Made by a program: the position numbers and the translations under genes. Positions 22,702-34,028 of a DNA stretch of 64,000 nucleotides are shown here, in pieces (within the stretch, counting starts at the first letter, position 1; the number at the start of each line of letters is the position of its first letter). A model generated the notes under the pieces. It saw nothing but the letters and a program-made list of their open reading frames with translations. It was not told the origin of the DNA and ran no database searches. Source of the stretch: Lineus longissimus (taxonomy: Eukaryota; Nemertea; Pilidiophora; Heteronemertea; Lineidae). The DNA is taken from NCBI RefSeq assembly GCF_910592395.1, contig NC_088316.1, positions 17,670,001 to 17,734,000 of the forward strand, written 5' to 3'.

Positions 22702-25198
22702 CTAATCATCATCAGCATATGTTGTGATAGTCACATTTTCATGTTTTTCCCAGACACATGCACCTCCAATGAACGTAGCTAATAGATTTAAGTCCTTATC
22801 AAGAAGTACAAAGTCCGCATCCGAATCAAAGCCCAACGTTCCCTTTCTCTGTGTTATTCCTAACATCTTTGCGGGTGTTTCCGTGGCTGCTTCTAAAGCT
22901 TCGACGAGAGAACATCCTGAAATTTGAGAAGTCAATATCATCAAACCACTTCCAATAATGCTATACAAGTATCAGACAAAATTTGGTATTACCATGTTAG
23001 AGACAACGTCACAACCAGGTCCAATGGACAAAGTCACAAGATTAAAGAATATGATCGGCTCTGTACCGAGTGTGACAATACATTTTTGAAGATTCACTCA
23101 ATAAGGAAAATAATCCTACTCACCAGTTGACGCATGGAAATGTTTAACACAGAAGTCCATCGACGCAATGCTACCACAGAGAGTATCAGTCCCTGCAATC
23201 ACAGCTTTGTCATCCTTTATCTCGACATCTTGTGTCCCTATCGTGTAGGGGCCTGGAGGAAGACCCAGACCTGGAACGGCATCAGTTACCAGCACCAAAC
23301 CTGAAAGGACAACCATGACCTCTCTAAGACATTGGACTACTATATGGTGTGAAAGATCTTATAATCACCTCATTGGTCTATCTATCCATGAACGTTAATC
23401 CAACATTGAACAATGCAGTGAGACAAACTCTCCAGGGGTATATGGTTACTTGAACAGCACATCTAGCAAAATTGGGGGGTGAGGAGGGATGGTAACATAC
23501 CTTTTGGATTCACCCTGTAGGCTATCCTTAAAGCAGCAGCATGTGTATGTTTACCATCCGCAATGACACCATAATAAACCTCATGATCAGTTGCCAGGAG
23601 TCCGACCAGATGAGGATCACGATGATGAAACTGAAAAGTAACACTACAAGACTTCAACCAAAATAGTATTTAAAGGGACACTTCTAAACCAGGAAGTGTT
23701 GTGTGCTTTTCTTTGGTGTAACTTATCATTGCCCACCTGGGCCCTACCTATGGTCTCCCTTTTACAATCAGATTCTAACTTGAAAAGAACAAGGCAGCTC
23801 AAAAGGGTCTGAACCCACCACCTCTGAGCAAGGAGTCAATCGCAGCACTACACCACAGCTCTGAGGACACTTCTGATGTTTAAGTACTTACTGGTAACAT
23901 GGCATTGAACAAATGTGTGATGAACTTTGCACCAGCATCAAATGCAGCCTCTCCTTGGGCCAGGCTGGCCACGGAATGACCTGAAACAATGAACAAGTTT
24001 TGGGTTCATAGTCTGATATTAACAATGGTAGAGGTATTACCATTGGACATTAATCCCAGACTGGCCTGAAACCTTTCAGAAGAACTCAGATGAGCTGTCT
24101 AATCAGCGCCACTACCTGCAATCCTTTCAAAAGTAGTTATCCTGTACTTACCAACAGCTACTCTGACACCTCTCCTCGACAGCTCTCGAATCACATCAGG
24201 AGCTTGCTCCAGCTCAGGGGCAAGGGTTAGGATAGCAACGTTGTTGAGTGACCCATACATATCCAGGACATCCTGAAATCCTCTTCTGAATTCAGCAATC
24301 AAACCTTCAGGATGTGCTCCCTTCTTTTCCTTACTGATGAACGGACCTTCCAAATGAAGACCTGAAGGGGAATGATAAAAAATGTTAAAGGCCCCATTCT
24401 TGCTTGTTAAAGGTTTTAAATGTATAGGAGACCAGAGAGTACTTTTCATGGCATATAGCCTCAGCAATATATGGTAAACCCCTTTACTTTCTCAGGCCTA
24501 CTATTTTGGCAATCTTCGCAAGAGGGAGTACAATTGCAAACATAGCCACGAAAATCAGGATATTTTCTGTACATGATGTACCTACCTAATATTCCAGCAC
24601 CATTTTCACTCCCCTCCGTCTTCTGGACCCTCGTAAGGATCTGTTTGTACTGCTTGGATGACGAAGTGATGATGGTCGGACAGAAGGATGTGACACCATG
24701 ACAGAGGAGGCCCTTGGAAACCGTTTGTAATCCTGCTTCAACGTTAGCAGTGTCAAGGGAGAAGTCTACACCAAAGCCACCTGAAAGATATAACGCCGTC
24801 ACGGGTCAACTTAGAATCAGGAAGGTGGTTCAAAATCCTGTCACAGCAAGGCCTATTCATGCTGTAGATTGGCTTGCCACTGGGTGGATACAGGATCAAT
24901 TTACAAGAAACATTTGGTGTTACATTCATTAAAGCAGGCTACCGTACACCTATACCCCCCCCCCTAATCACTTACCATTTATTTGGACATCAATGAATCC
25001 TGGGCTGATGATGCATCCTTGACAATCAATGCAGATATCTGCCACAGATCGCTCATCGAAGAAGATTTTCTCAGGATTAATAATGATGCCATCACGGCTC
25101 CAGAGATTTTCTCGAATAAGCTGATGGTCGCGTAACAACAAGCAGTTGGTGTATCGAACTAGGAATCTTTTGCTTTTGGTGTTTCCCTTGGAAGGCAT
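22702..25198 (-). CDS. AMDHD2: N-acetylglucosamine-6-phosphate deacetylase
   Basis: Seven exons on the minus strand: 25198-24976, 24780-24586, 24361-24152, 23980-23892, 23630-23501, 23300-23124 and 22916-22702. They sum to 1239 nt (412 residues; vertebrate AMDHD2 is about 409). The cytosolic enzyme removes acetate from GlcNAc-6-phosphate to give glucosamine-6-phosphate in amino-sugar and sialic-acid catabolism. It is a TIM-barrel amidohydrolase. Visible motifs are [30 protein letters not shown] (metal Glu, about residue 143), [11 protein letters not shown] and THLFNAM (metal His residues), [10 protein letters not shown], and VTDAVPGLG with the catalytic Asp near residue 289. The end shows [15 protein letters not shown]. 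All splice sites are GT-AG and no lesions were seen. The start is the first Met ([12 protein letters not shown]), preceded directly by a short 5' UTR. Confidence 0.97.
23770..23870 (-). mobile_element. Probable tRNA-derived SINE fragment in an AMDHD2 intron
   Basis: The minus strand reads GTGGTGTAGTGCTGCGATTG and later GTGGTGGGTTCAGACCC, which resemble a degenerate polymerase III A box and B box about 35 bp apart. It lies in intron 4 and does not disturb the splice sites. Confidence 0.35.
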
Positions 25199-26070
25199 GT
25201 TTCAGCACTGCAAAATGAGATATTCAATTAAGTTAAACTCTCTAGATAGACCTCGCCAGCCCTCGTGTAGGCTACATGATGACACATGGTAAAGTGTCCT
25301 GCCCAATGTTCAACATGTGATGACATCATCATTAACACCGTAGTAGGCTATTGTAAGCAGGACATCTACATGACGCGACCAATTCAGTTTTTCAGTGATG
25401 ATGGTAAAGTGTCTTGCCCAAGGACAAGCGGCCAAGCCAAGCAGGAAGCCAAGAGATGGGACTGAATTTGTCATGTTTTGCAGGGTTTGAGCTCGAGTTC
25501 AGTTATCATTTCGTACGTACGGCTGCTAAGCGTCTACGACCACTGATCAACTATCACTGCAGTAGGCTTCGGCTTAGAGAGAGAAATCACGTACGTGACG
25601 TAGGCATCAGCTGCTATGGCCCGCTTAATGAACTGCTTGGGAGAGAGAAATCACATACGTGACGTAGGCGTCAGCTGCTATCGCCAATTGGCCTATGTTG
25701 CTGGAGTTTCGACTGACAGTGATATGGCTCTTCCAAAAGAGGGCGGGAAGAGCTGAATGGATATCCAGCTGGAAGAGGGTACCAGCCTGGAATCGGGTGA
25801 CGCTGTATTGACTCTTCCAGCTGGCCAATTTCTATTAACTTTTTCAACGGGTCTTGTGTAAATACAAGGTTAACATGGCCAATAAGACAGTGTGAAGTAA
25901 TGAACTTGGTTGCCCTATAATGCATTTTCCATTGGCCTCGATTTGTGGTTTTTATTGCCCATTGGCACCTGGCCACATTTGAGCTTCTTGTGCCCGACGC
26001 ATCTTAGGTGAGAGTGAAAAAGAGTGAGAGTGAAAAAGAAGAAAAAAACGATGTTGTATCCTATCCAATA
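25199..26070. promoter_or_regulatory. AMDHD2 5' flank with a direct repeat of a CRE-like block
   Basis: Contains the presumptive AMDHD2 promoter and the 3' flank of PGK. Two copies of a 41-bp block lie at 25577-25617 and 25641-25681; each holds TACGTGACGTAGGC, close to a CREB/ATF site (TGACGT), followed by TCAGCTGCTAT. Two minus-strand fragments resembling a SINE central domain (TGTCCTTGGGCAAGACACTTTACC-like, in pieces) lie at about 25285-25305 and 25401-25430. No coding sequence recognised. Confidence 0.45.
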
Positions 26071-26073
26071 AGA

Positions 26074-26079
26074 TTTATT
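26074..26079 (-). terminator. Polyadenylation signal of PGK
   Basis: AATAAA on the minus strand, about 1.1 kb beyond the PGK stop. The interval 26080-27173 has no conserved ORF and is the likely 3' UTR. Confidence 0.5.
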
Positions 26080-27173
26080 CTTATAAAATCACATTACTAC
26101 CAGTATAAACTATCCGGATGCATGATTTTAGTATTGAGGAAAACAAGCAAATAAAAGTATTCCTACTTCACTCTGACTCACATGGGAAACAAGGTACAAC
26201 AGAACAAAATAAGCAAGTAAAAGTACATAAGAAATCGTTGCACTGCCAAAACAGAACCAACCATTACAGCATTTATTTGGACAAGAAGTACAACATTAGC
26301 AAATACCTCGACCCTTTCTACAACCAGTATTAAACTTTAGCAAAATTTTACATAAAACATTCATGATTACAATGTACATGAACATATTTAATCCTTTTAG
26401 CTACCCTACTTTCAATGTAAACAAGTTTTTTTGCACAACTGGCCAGTTTTGCAGAAACCCTTCAAAGGTTCTCTAGGAAGTTCTAAGGAATCTCTTATTT
26501 CACTCAGACAGGCAATAACATGATTTCAGGGTGATATGAATGACTGTTAGGGTTGATAATGAATTCTCAGTGGTACTATTTGATGAAAGCTCAGGCCAAG
26601 GGTAGTTCAAGCTTCGGTTGTCACAAAGATGAGGCCAAACAAGAAACAAATCCTCTGAAATTGGAATACCCATTACGATTAAGATTAAGCCTGATAGGGC
26701 AGGATCGGCATGTGATAGAACAGTTTTCTTATAACTAAACTGGATGACAACCTTCATGTACATGTATGCAAAAGCAAATGTAACATATGGTTCCGTTAAC
26801 AAGGTGTGTCTGTGAATATCATGACTGCGAGTGCGAGGGCCTGCTAGACATAGTCAGAACCTGCTAGACTAAGTGTTCACCCATTAGACTGCGAGTGTGA
26901 ACCTGCTTAGCAGGTATTTACAGAATTCAGCTGCCGATGCATTCATGACTATATCACATGCCTCCTATGATTCATAATCATGATAGACATAAAAACAAAA
27001 TAAGTATTTTGAGATTTTTTTAATTCTCCACTTTGGATAATCTTGGGAGTTCTGAGAGGTATCACTGCATGAATCATATGTATATGTCCATAGTGGAAAT
27101 CACCTTGCTACCTAAGATGCGTCAGACTGAGAATGACGGGATTACGGAGCAATCAAAGTTCATTGTATCACAT

Positions 27174-30100
27174 TTACTTGACATCAGACAAAGCGGCTAC
27201 ACCAGGAAGAGTCTTTCCCTCCAGCAGCTCCAAGCTTGCTCCACCACCAGTGCTGACATGGCTGACCTTGTCCTCGGTGCCCCACTTGGCACAGCAAGTA
27301 GCTGTGTCCCCACCACCTGAAACAGTACAACATAATTTTATTACAGTCCGAGCCAGAGAATCCAAATCCGGAGCTTCCAGCATGACGAGCCATCTTGTAT
27401 TCCTGATTCCCGAGTCCCATAATGGTGCTTCTCAGAAAACATCCCTCCCTTGTTCCAAAGAGGTGTTGACATTCTCTTGATAGTTGAACATGTAACACAC
27501 CTTTTCACGAGGGGCAATCATGACAGATTTTTCTTAATTTTGCACTTACCAATGATAGTGGTTGTTCCAGCGGCCGTAGCAGCCACAACTGCGTCCATGG
27601 CATCCTTCGTACCAGCAGCGAATTTGTCAAACTCAAATACACCAAGTGGTCTGGAAGGCAGGGATTGAAAATTAAGCTTCCATTCAAAGCTAACAAACTT
27701 CTCATACGGAATTTTAGCCACAAGGTACATACATGTAGGTACTAGGTACAAGGAACCTCGCTTTTAAATCTCATTCCAAGGACAAATCAATTCAGGAAAA
27801 TCTGGAGAACAAGAAGTCCAACTCATCAAGAAGCTGAAAATGTGCCTAGCACTTACCCATTCCAGACAATCAGCTTGGCTCTTTTGATAACTTCACAGAA
27901 TTTGGCAACAGATTCCTTTCCACAGTCAAGGCCCTGCAAACGAAACAGAAATTGTGATCACTGACACCAAGGAAACAAATTTTAGTGAGAATAGCCTAGT
28001 GCCGGATGAGATAATTTCAAGTATATGCCAAAGGACAACCAGGATACTTATGCCACATTTATCTCAAGTTTAATCCATCACATACTTACCATCCATCCCT
28101 TAGGTATCCCATCCGATACTTTAGCTGCACCAGTTGTTGCATTTTTGTCAAACTTGTCTGCCGTCACAAAATCAGAAGGTAGATGAATGGTCACGTTTTT
28201 CGCCTTGGCCTTATCCATCAGTTTCTGTACGATTTTTGCCCCATCTTCATCATAGAGAGAATCCCCGATCTGGAGAGAAATTAAAACATGTTAAAGCTCC
28301 CTGCATGACAGTACATGTACCTTTCAAATAGACTGGAGATGTTCTGATCCATTCCAATGAAAACTAAACCAATGTCCATAATGACAAATACAGATATTCT
28401 GTGACGTAGAAAGAAAGAACAAATTTTCTGGATTTCAGTTCCAAATACTCACTTCCATATTGTTGAGGACTTTCAAGAAGGTGTACGCCATTCCTCCCCC
28501 AATGATCATCTCATTCACTTTCTCCAACAGGTTCTCAATAAGTTGAATCTTGTCTTTAACCTTAGCACTGAAAACAAACCAAGCAACTATCAAAACAAGA
28601 ATATGATAAAACAAGTGGATTGACAAGGGCATCTTCAGCCACCAAATCAGGTGATATTTTTAGTCGCAAACGATTGCAGTTAGACATGAGAGAAGTAAAA
28701 CTCGGCAATCTACAATCAATATCAAACATCATACTGTACCTACCCTCCAAGAATTGCTAAGAATGGCCTATCAGGGTTCTCCAATGCCTTTGAAAAGTAT
28801 GTTAATTCCTTCTTCAGTAGATATCCACATGCTCTTTGACTGTGATTGCATCCAACCATGGAACTGAAACGATGAGGCTTATTCAAGACAACAGCAGATA
28901 AACCACCTGGTGTTCAAGCGTTGGACTATTCAACAAGGTAGAACAGGACATAAGTAAGATAGAATACGTTACAGCACGTCTGCAAGGTCATCTTTCTCAG
29001 CATGTCAAAGCTCTGTGCACAGCAAAGGGAGCTTGACATGTTGAGGCAGTTTAAGCCAGCCAACCTATATCCTCCTTAACAGCAAGCCAGGCAAAAGTGC
29101 TTTAGAATTTCACAGTATTTGCCTTTTTTACCTGTGAGCTCTGTGTGCAGTACCGAAAGCATCATTCACATAAACATCGCCAAGTTTTGACAGCGATGCC
29201 CGGAATGCAGCGACATCTGCCTCGCTGGCCTTGACCTTCTGTCCATCTGCTCCGACACCCTTGCCTTCCTCTGCGACGTGGAAGCGCAGATTCTCCAGCA
29301 GAAACACGGAGCCCGCTGCTGGGTTGGCACATGCGCTTTCCACTTCTGCTCCGACGCAATCTTTTAAGACTGTAACTGGCCTGTAAGATGATGAATATAC
29401 TGTCATGAATTTTAAACGTAAGAAAACGTATGTAAAGCAGTTTGCAGTCCAACAATCTTAGCAATTAGTGTCACCTTAGGGTGGGAATGTCATCCTGCAG
29501 GTGGCCAGTGGCCTGAACTTCTTAATCTGGGAGGGCATGTCCGGAGTCATGAGGTGCATTGCTTGTTCATCGACCTGATAGAAAAAGTAGCCTGGCTCTG
29601 AGCCCTGAGATGCCTCTAATTCCTCTCACCTTCCAAGTTCCTTTTCTACAACTGCGGCCACAGGTTCGAGGGAATATTTTGGGACAACCTTGCCATCTGG
29701 CCGCCCCAAATGGCTCATGAGGACAACAGACTTTGCTCCGTTCTCCAATGCATGCCTGACAGTGGGTAGTGCTGCGACAATTCTGCAATTCAACGGAAAG
29801 AAGGGGTTATGATACAATCTTAGTGCAGTATGTTGGACAGGTGAGACATGAAGACCTCATGAAATATGCCAACTAACAAGAGACAAGTATGAAAAGTCAA
29901 GATAGGTGTACGGAAGACTACAGGAAGTGGGAAATCATAAGATTGATCTGTCAGATGAAGATGCAGCTAATGCCTAAAGACGCTCGGTTTTCCTTACCTC
30001 TGTGTGTTTGTGATAGTCTTCCCATCCATCGGCACATTGAAATCAACCCTGAAATGGTAAGAGTAAGAGACTAGAGGAATGTTACTTTAATATTGACAGC

Positions 30101-30563
30101 TAGGTTCAGAGGCTGAGAGGGAATCTCTCTAATAGGCATTGAACTGTTGCACGACGATTCGTAGGGGAAATTGGGTCCACTGTTTATACCAGTTCGTGGT
30201 AAGATAGAAGGGCGCATTGCATTTGCAATAGTCAATAGCAACGGGTCAGGATATTCCTGACGTCTTTCGTACTTTGAAAACGCCCAATCTTTCACCACGA
30301 CACTAGTCTCTGTCAGATATCTGACATCTCATTCGACCTTCGGTAACAGTATGCAGACTAGGCCTACAGACTTCTCTTGAAATGTACATGTACAATGCAC
30401 GTATGTGCTATGTACACACTGCACAGCACATACAACACAGTGAATGCCCTTAAGTCGGTACACTTGTAAACCTGTATTTCTTTATCAAAAGTCGTTACCT
30501 GATCAACACCCTCTTTCCTTTCAAGTCTACATCGGTAATGGAAAGTTTATTGGATAATGCCAT
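27174..30563 (-). CDS. PGK1: Phosphoglycerate kinase
   Basis: Ten exons on the minus strand: 30563-30499, 30048-29998, 29782-29630, 29380-29132, 28863-28744, 28567-28453, 28269-28090, 27933-27857, 27650-27550 and 27316-27174. Total is 1254 nt, 417 residues, the same as human PGK1. The glycolytic enzyme transfers the acyl phosphate of 1,3-bisphosphoglycerate to ADP. N-domain motifs are [37 protein letters not shown] and [20 protein letters not shown], all substrate-binding. C-domain motifs are [46 protein letters not shown] and the nucleotide loop [12 protein letters not shown], then [16 protein letters not shown]. One local oddity is [17 protein letters not shown], more cysteine-rich than the usual segment after SSMVG. 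The ATG and all splice junctions are clean, so the gene appears functional. Confidence 0.98.
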
Positions 30564-31254
30564 CTTGAAATTCGATGGATCAGGGACAGTTTTATGAGAT
30601 GAAAAGGCGAACGTCCTTCGTCGACCTCACGAGCGAATTGGCAATTCTTCCAGCAGCGCCGAGGCGGCTCTTCCACCGGAGGGAGGGGTTTGCATGGTGG
30701 ACTGACGTGCGACCTTTGGTAAGACACTTATTAATGGCCAACTTTGGCTATCACTGGTTATGGGCAGCTTTGATGTGGGACCTTTGATGGCTGTAAGTGA
30801 CCTTGGTACGATATTTCTTGATGGCTTGGCTTGAGGTATTCCCTTTGGCCACCAAGCGCAGAGCCTTTTTCAAAGCATCAGATCAATTGTATAAGCAAAA
30901 CAAACAAAAACGAAACAATTTATAATTTTCCTTTGTATATTTTTTGTAAAATATAAATGTTACATTTATACATTATAACTTATTCTAAGTCAGAAGAGGA
31001 ACAAGGAAGTTAACACTTACTGGATGGAAAGTTTAAAGGTTTATACAAGTAAGTAGGTAGATTTACCTAAGGTCTACACCATTCGTTTACATTGTTTTTG
31101 TCTGTAAAGGTACAATCGGTGAACGCAACAGCGATGTTGAAATAAATATTCAATTTGTATTTACATGATTGAAAATCTCAAATTTAATTTCGAATTTCGA
31201 GTTTCGAACAAACGGCGTAGACCTTAAAGGCAGACTATTGTCCAGAACTAGTTC
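30564..31254. other. PGK 5' flank
   Basis: Holds the PGK promoter and 5' UTR region. No conserved coding sequence and no recognised TATA or Inr element; the far part is AT-rich. Confidence 0.4.
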
Positions 31255-31508
31255 AACATCCGTTTAAAATCAAAAGAAGTAAGTCCAGGTATGGTGACCG
31301 CAGCTTCTCATGCTGTGGCCCATACCTGTGGAACAAACTTCCTGTTTCCGTCAGGGCTCTACCAGAAACATCATTTAAGAGGCAACTCAAAACTACCTTG
31401 TTTGAGGACTATTTAGGGGGGGTGGCGCCTTGAGCGTGGTGGACCACGGAAAGGCGCCCAATATAAGTTTTTCAATTCATTCATTCATTCATTCATTCAT
31501 TCATTCAT
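31255..31508 (+). mobile_element. 3' end of a CR1/L2-type LINE
   Basis: The frame from about 31270 reads SRYGDRSFSCCGPYLWNKLP, then FKRQLKTTLFEDYL, ending at TGA (31431-31433). This is the conserved extreme C-terminus of many CR1/L2-type non-LTR ORF2 proteins. It is followed by a small 3' hairpin (GGCGCCTTGAGCG ... GGAAAGGCGCC, 31424-31459) and an (ATTC)n microsatellite tail (31480-31508). This is the organisation expected of a heavily 5'-truncated insertion. Confidence 0.8.
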
Positions 31509-34028
31509 CCGTGAATTGACAGATAGGCATCACTACTATCGCAATATGGTACTGACAATGAAATTACGTACAGAATTTGACATACCTCACCAAGGCAGCT
31601 AAGATAACTAAAAATTCTCTCTTCAAATCTGAAGGAATGTTGTTTAAAACCGTACAAATTGTACCCTTTCATGAAGGGTGTTATCAACCAAATCATATAC
31701 AAGTGAGTATTCAAATATAACTGACCCCAGAAACTTTTCACTTACATTGGCACCCTCACCCAATAAAACAAACCAGTCAGAACAATAGCCTATAATTCTC
31801 TCTCATTCAAAATGCTGAATCTTTCAATATCTGGAGGAAATGAGTTAATTCTTTCAGTCAAAAGGGTCTTTAATTAAACTTTGTAGAACTTCTACATGGA
31901 CAATCTTTTAAAACCAAAATAATGTGCTAAAAATCTGTTGATTTTATTCAAAACACTACTAAAATGAACACATCTCAATTATGAAACAAAGACAATACTC
32001 TGTGATGGTCACATTTCTACATTTCAAGACCCTTCCACTGTTAAACTAGACATGAAATGCTATAGACTTCATTCGTTACCATAAAAATACAAATACACAG
32101 ATAAAATAATAATGATAATTACATGATCGTAAGAATGGGAAAACCCAACAGAATGATAAAACCCACCCCCTACAGAAACGAGACATTCATTAGAAGAGAC
32201 AATATGCCCTCCTCAAAATCGCACAGTTGCATCCCTCCATTTAGATTTGACTGTAGATGGTTGATAAAAGCCCCACTTCTTTCAGTCTGAAAATATCTTC
32301 ATGAAGTTGACAAAAACGTGCAACATGCCAGACTTCCATTTCAGGTCACTACAAAAGGGTATCTGCATCCGATTAGGTGGCACTGACTTTCATCAGGGCA
32401 GGCCTCAAACCTCAGAGAAAAATGACAACACATTGATGTCACAACAATATAATACCGTAGTGACAGTCAGTGCCACGCAGCGGCTGGTGCCCTATGGTAT
32501 ACAATTGTTCAAATGGATATCATCTGTTGTCTAGTATACATAATAAGGATTTACATTTTATGATAATAGTCCTATGGGCAGGAAAACCTCAACTTCACAT
32601 AAGGGCAAAATAAAGATATTACTTGAAAAACAACCTCCTGACTGGATTGGATTACATGTAACATTGTTTTTAATACATGCAGCAAGGATACATGTAGGTT
32701 TCTCTATTGATAATTGCATTGCGTTATGCATGGAATATACATTATGTTACAAAATTTACGTACATGTATGGACTTTGGACGAATTTACAATATTCACAAA
32801 TATTAGTCAAAATTTCGTCCCATGAGGGGCACGCGTCAACTATAAAATGGGTACAAATGACATCACTTTTACACTATTGGCAACACTTATCCACACATAC
32901 CACTCATCGAAGCCCTATGATCTATTAATCACAAATTTTTTAAGCAGCTGTTTATTTGTAAAGTGCTTTTGCTAGAAATGACATTCGTAATCGGACCCAT
33001 CACCTGTGGCGGTCCAAATCACACAGGTTCTGAGGCTCTCCATGAGACAGTCACTGCGGCTCACCTCAAGCTAATCCAAACTAATAAATAATACGTCAGC
33101 GTTTTGGATCAACTTAAGGTGTGCCGCACAAAAGTATGATCTTGACAACAGAAAATAACAATGGATGGTTCACTGCAATCCTCATCAACTTTAGGACGGA
33201 TTCGACCCATCACTCTCTGAAAAACTGGACAAGAAAACCTTTCAAAACAAATAGTGCAGTACAAATTGGCAACCAGAGGCAGTTATATAATACCAAAATG
33301 AACATCAAGTCTACAATACACATACATTTCTAAACTTCTCTCAAAACAGCCCAAGTCTTTTCGAGTATCATTTCAAGCCCTGAATTTACTGATTATCAAA
33401 GTTTACCTAAACATTCTCATCAGACTGATATCTTTTCTGTTGTCATGATGCTAAGAATATAAAATTCACTCTGTACACACTGTACATTTAAAACCCAAAT
33501 ATGTACCAACCCGATACATGTAGCACATATCCACAATTCAATAAGCTTCAATAAAAGCTTTGAAGCTGGTCAAAACAACACTCATGAGAAACAGGAGAAA
33601 GTTCCAGATTGAATTCCTCCTCCCCCATTGAATATATATTTCAAGCCTGATGACTATTTGGTATAACAATATTATTTTTTTCTCTCAAGTTCACCATTAA
33701 TTAGATATAATATCCAACCTATGTTGCATACTGAACGATAGTTCCTGGTACCGTACCTTGAGGAATTTCTTTGCTTTCCTTTAGCACAGCACTGGAATAC
33801 CCCTTACACCTGCATTCATTCCATAATACCAACACTGCCTTTCAAACAAAACCTTCAAACCAAAATCCATTTCTCATAATCACTGATCAGGCGAAGACAG
33901 CCAACAGTCCCTGTTAGCAGATGACCAAGTTTAGCATGGACGACGCTTCGTGACAGAATCACCGAGACAAGGAAGATGCTCGTAAAGAGCTGAACAAGAT
34001 AGAAACCAGCGGATTGATGTCACCCCGT
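31509..34028 (-). other. KIBRA 3' UTR and spacer
   Basis: AT-rich, with no conserved ORF. A minus-strand AATAAA at 31943-31948 would give a 3' UTR of about 2.1 kb for the KIBRA gene. Confidence 0.5.
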
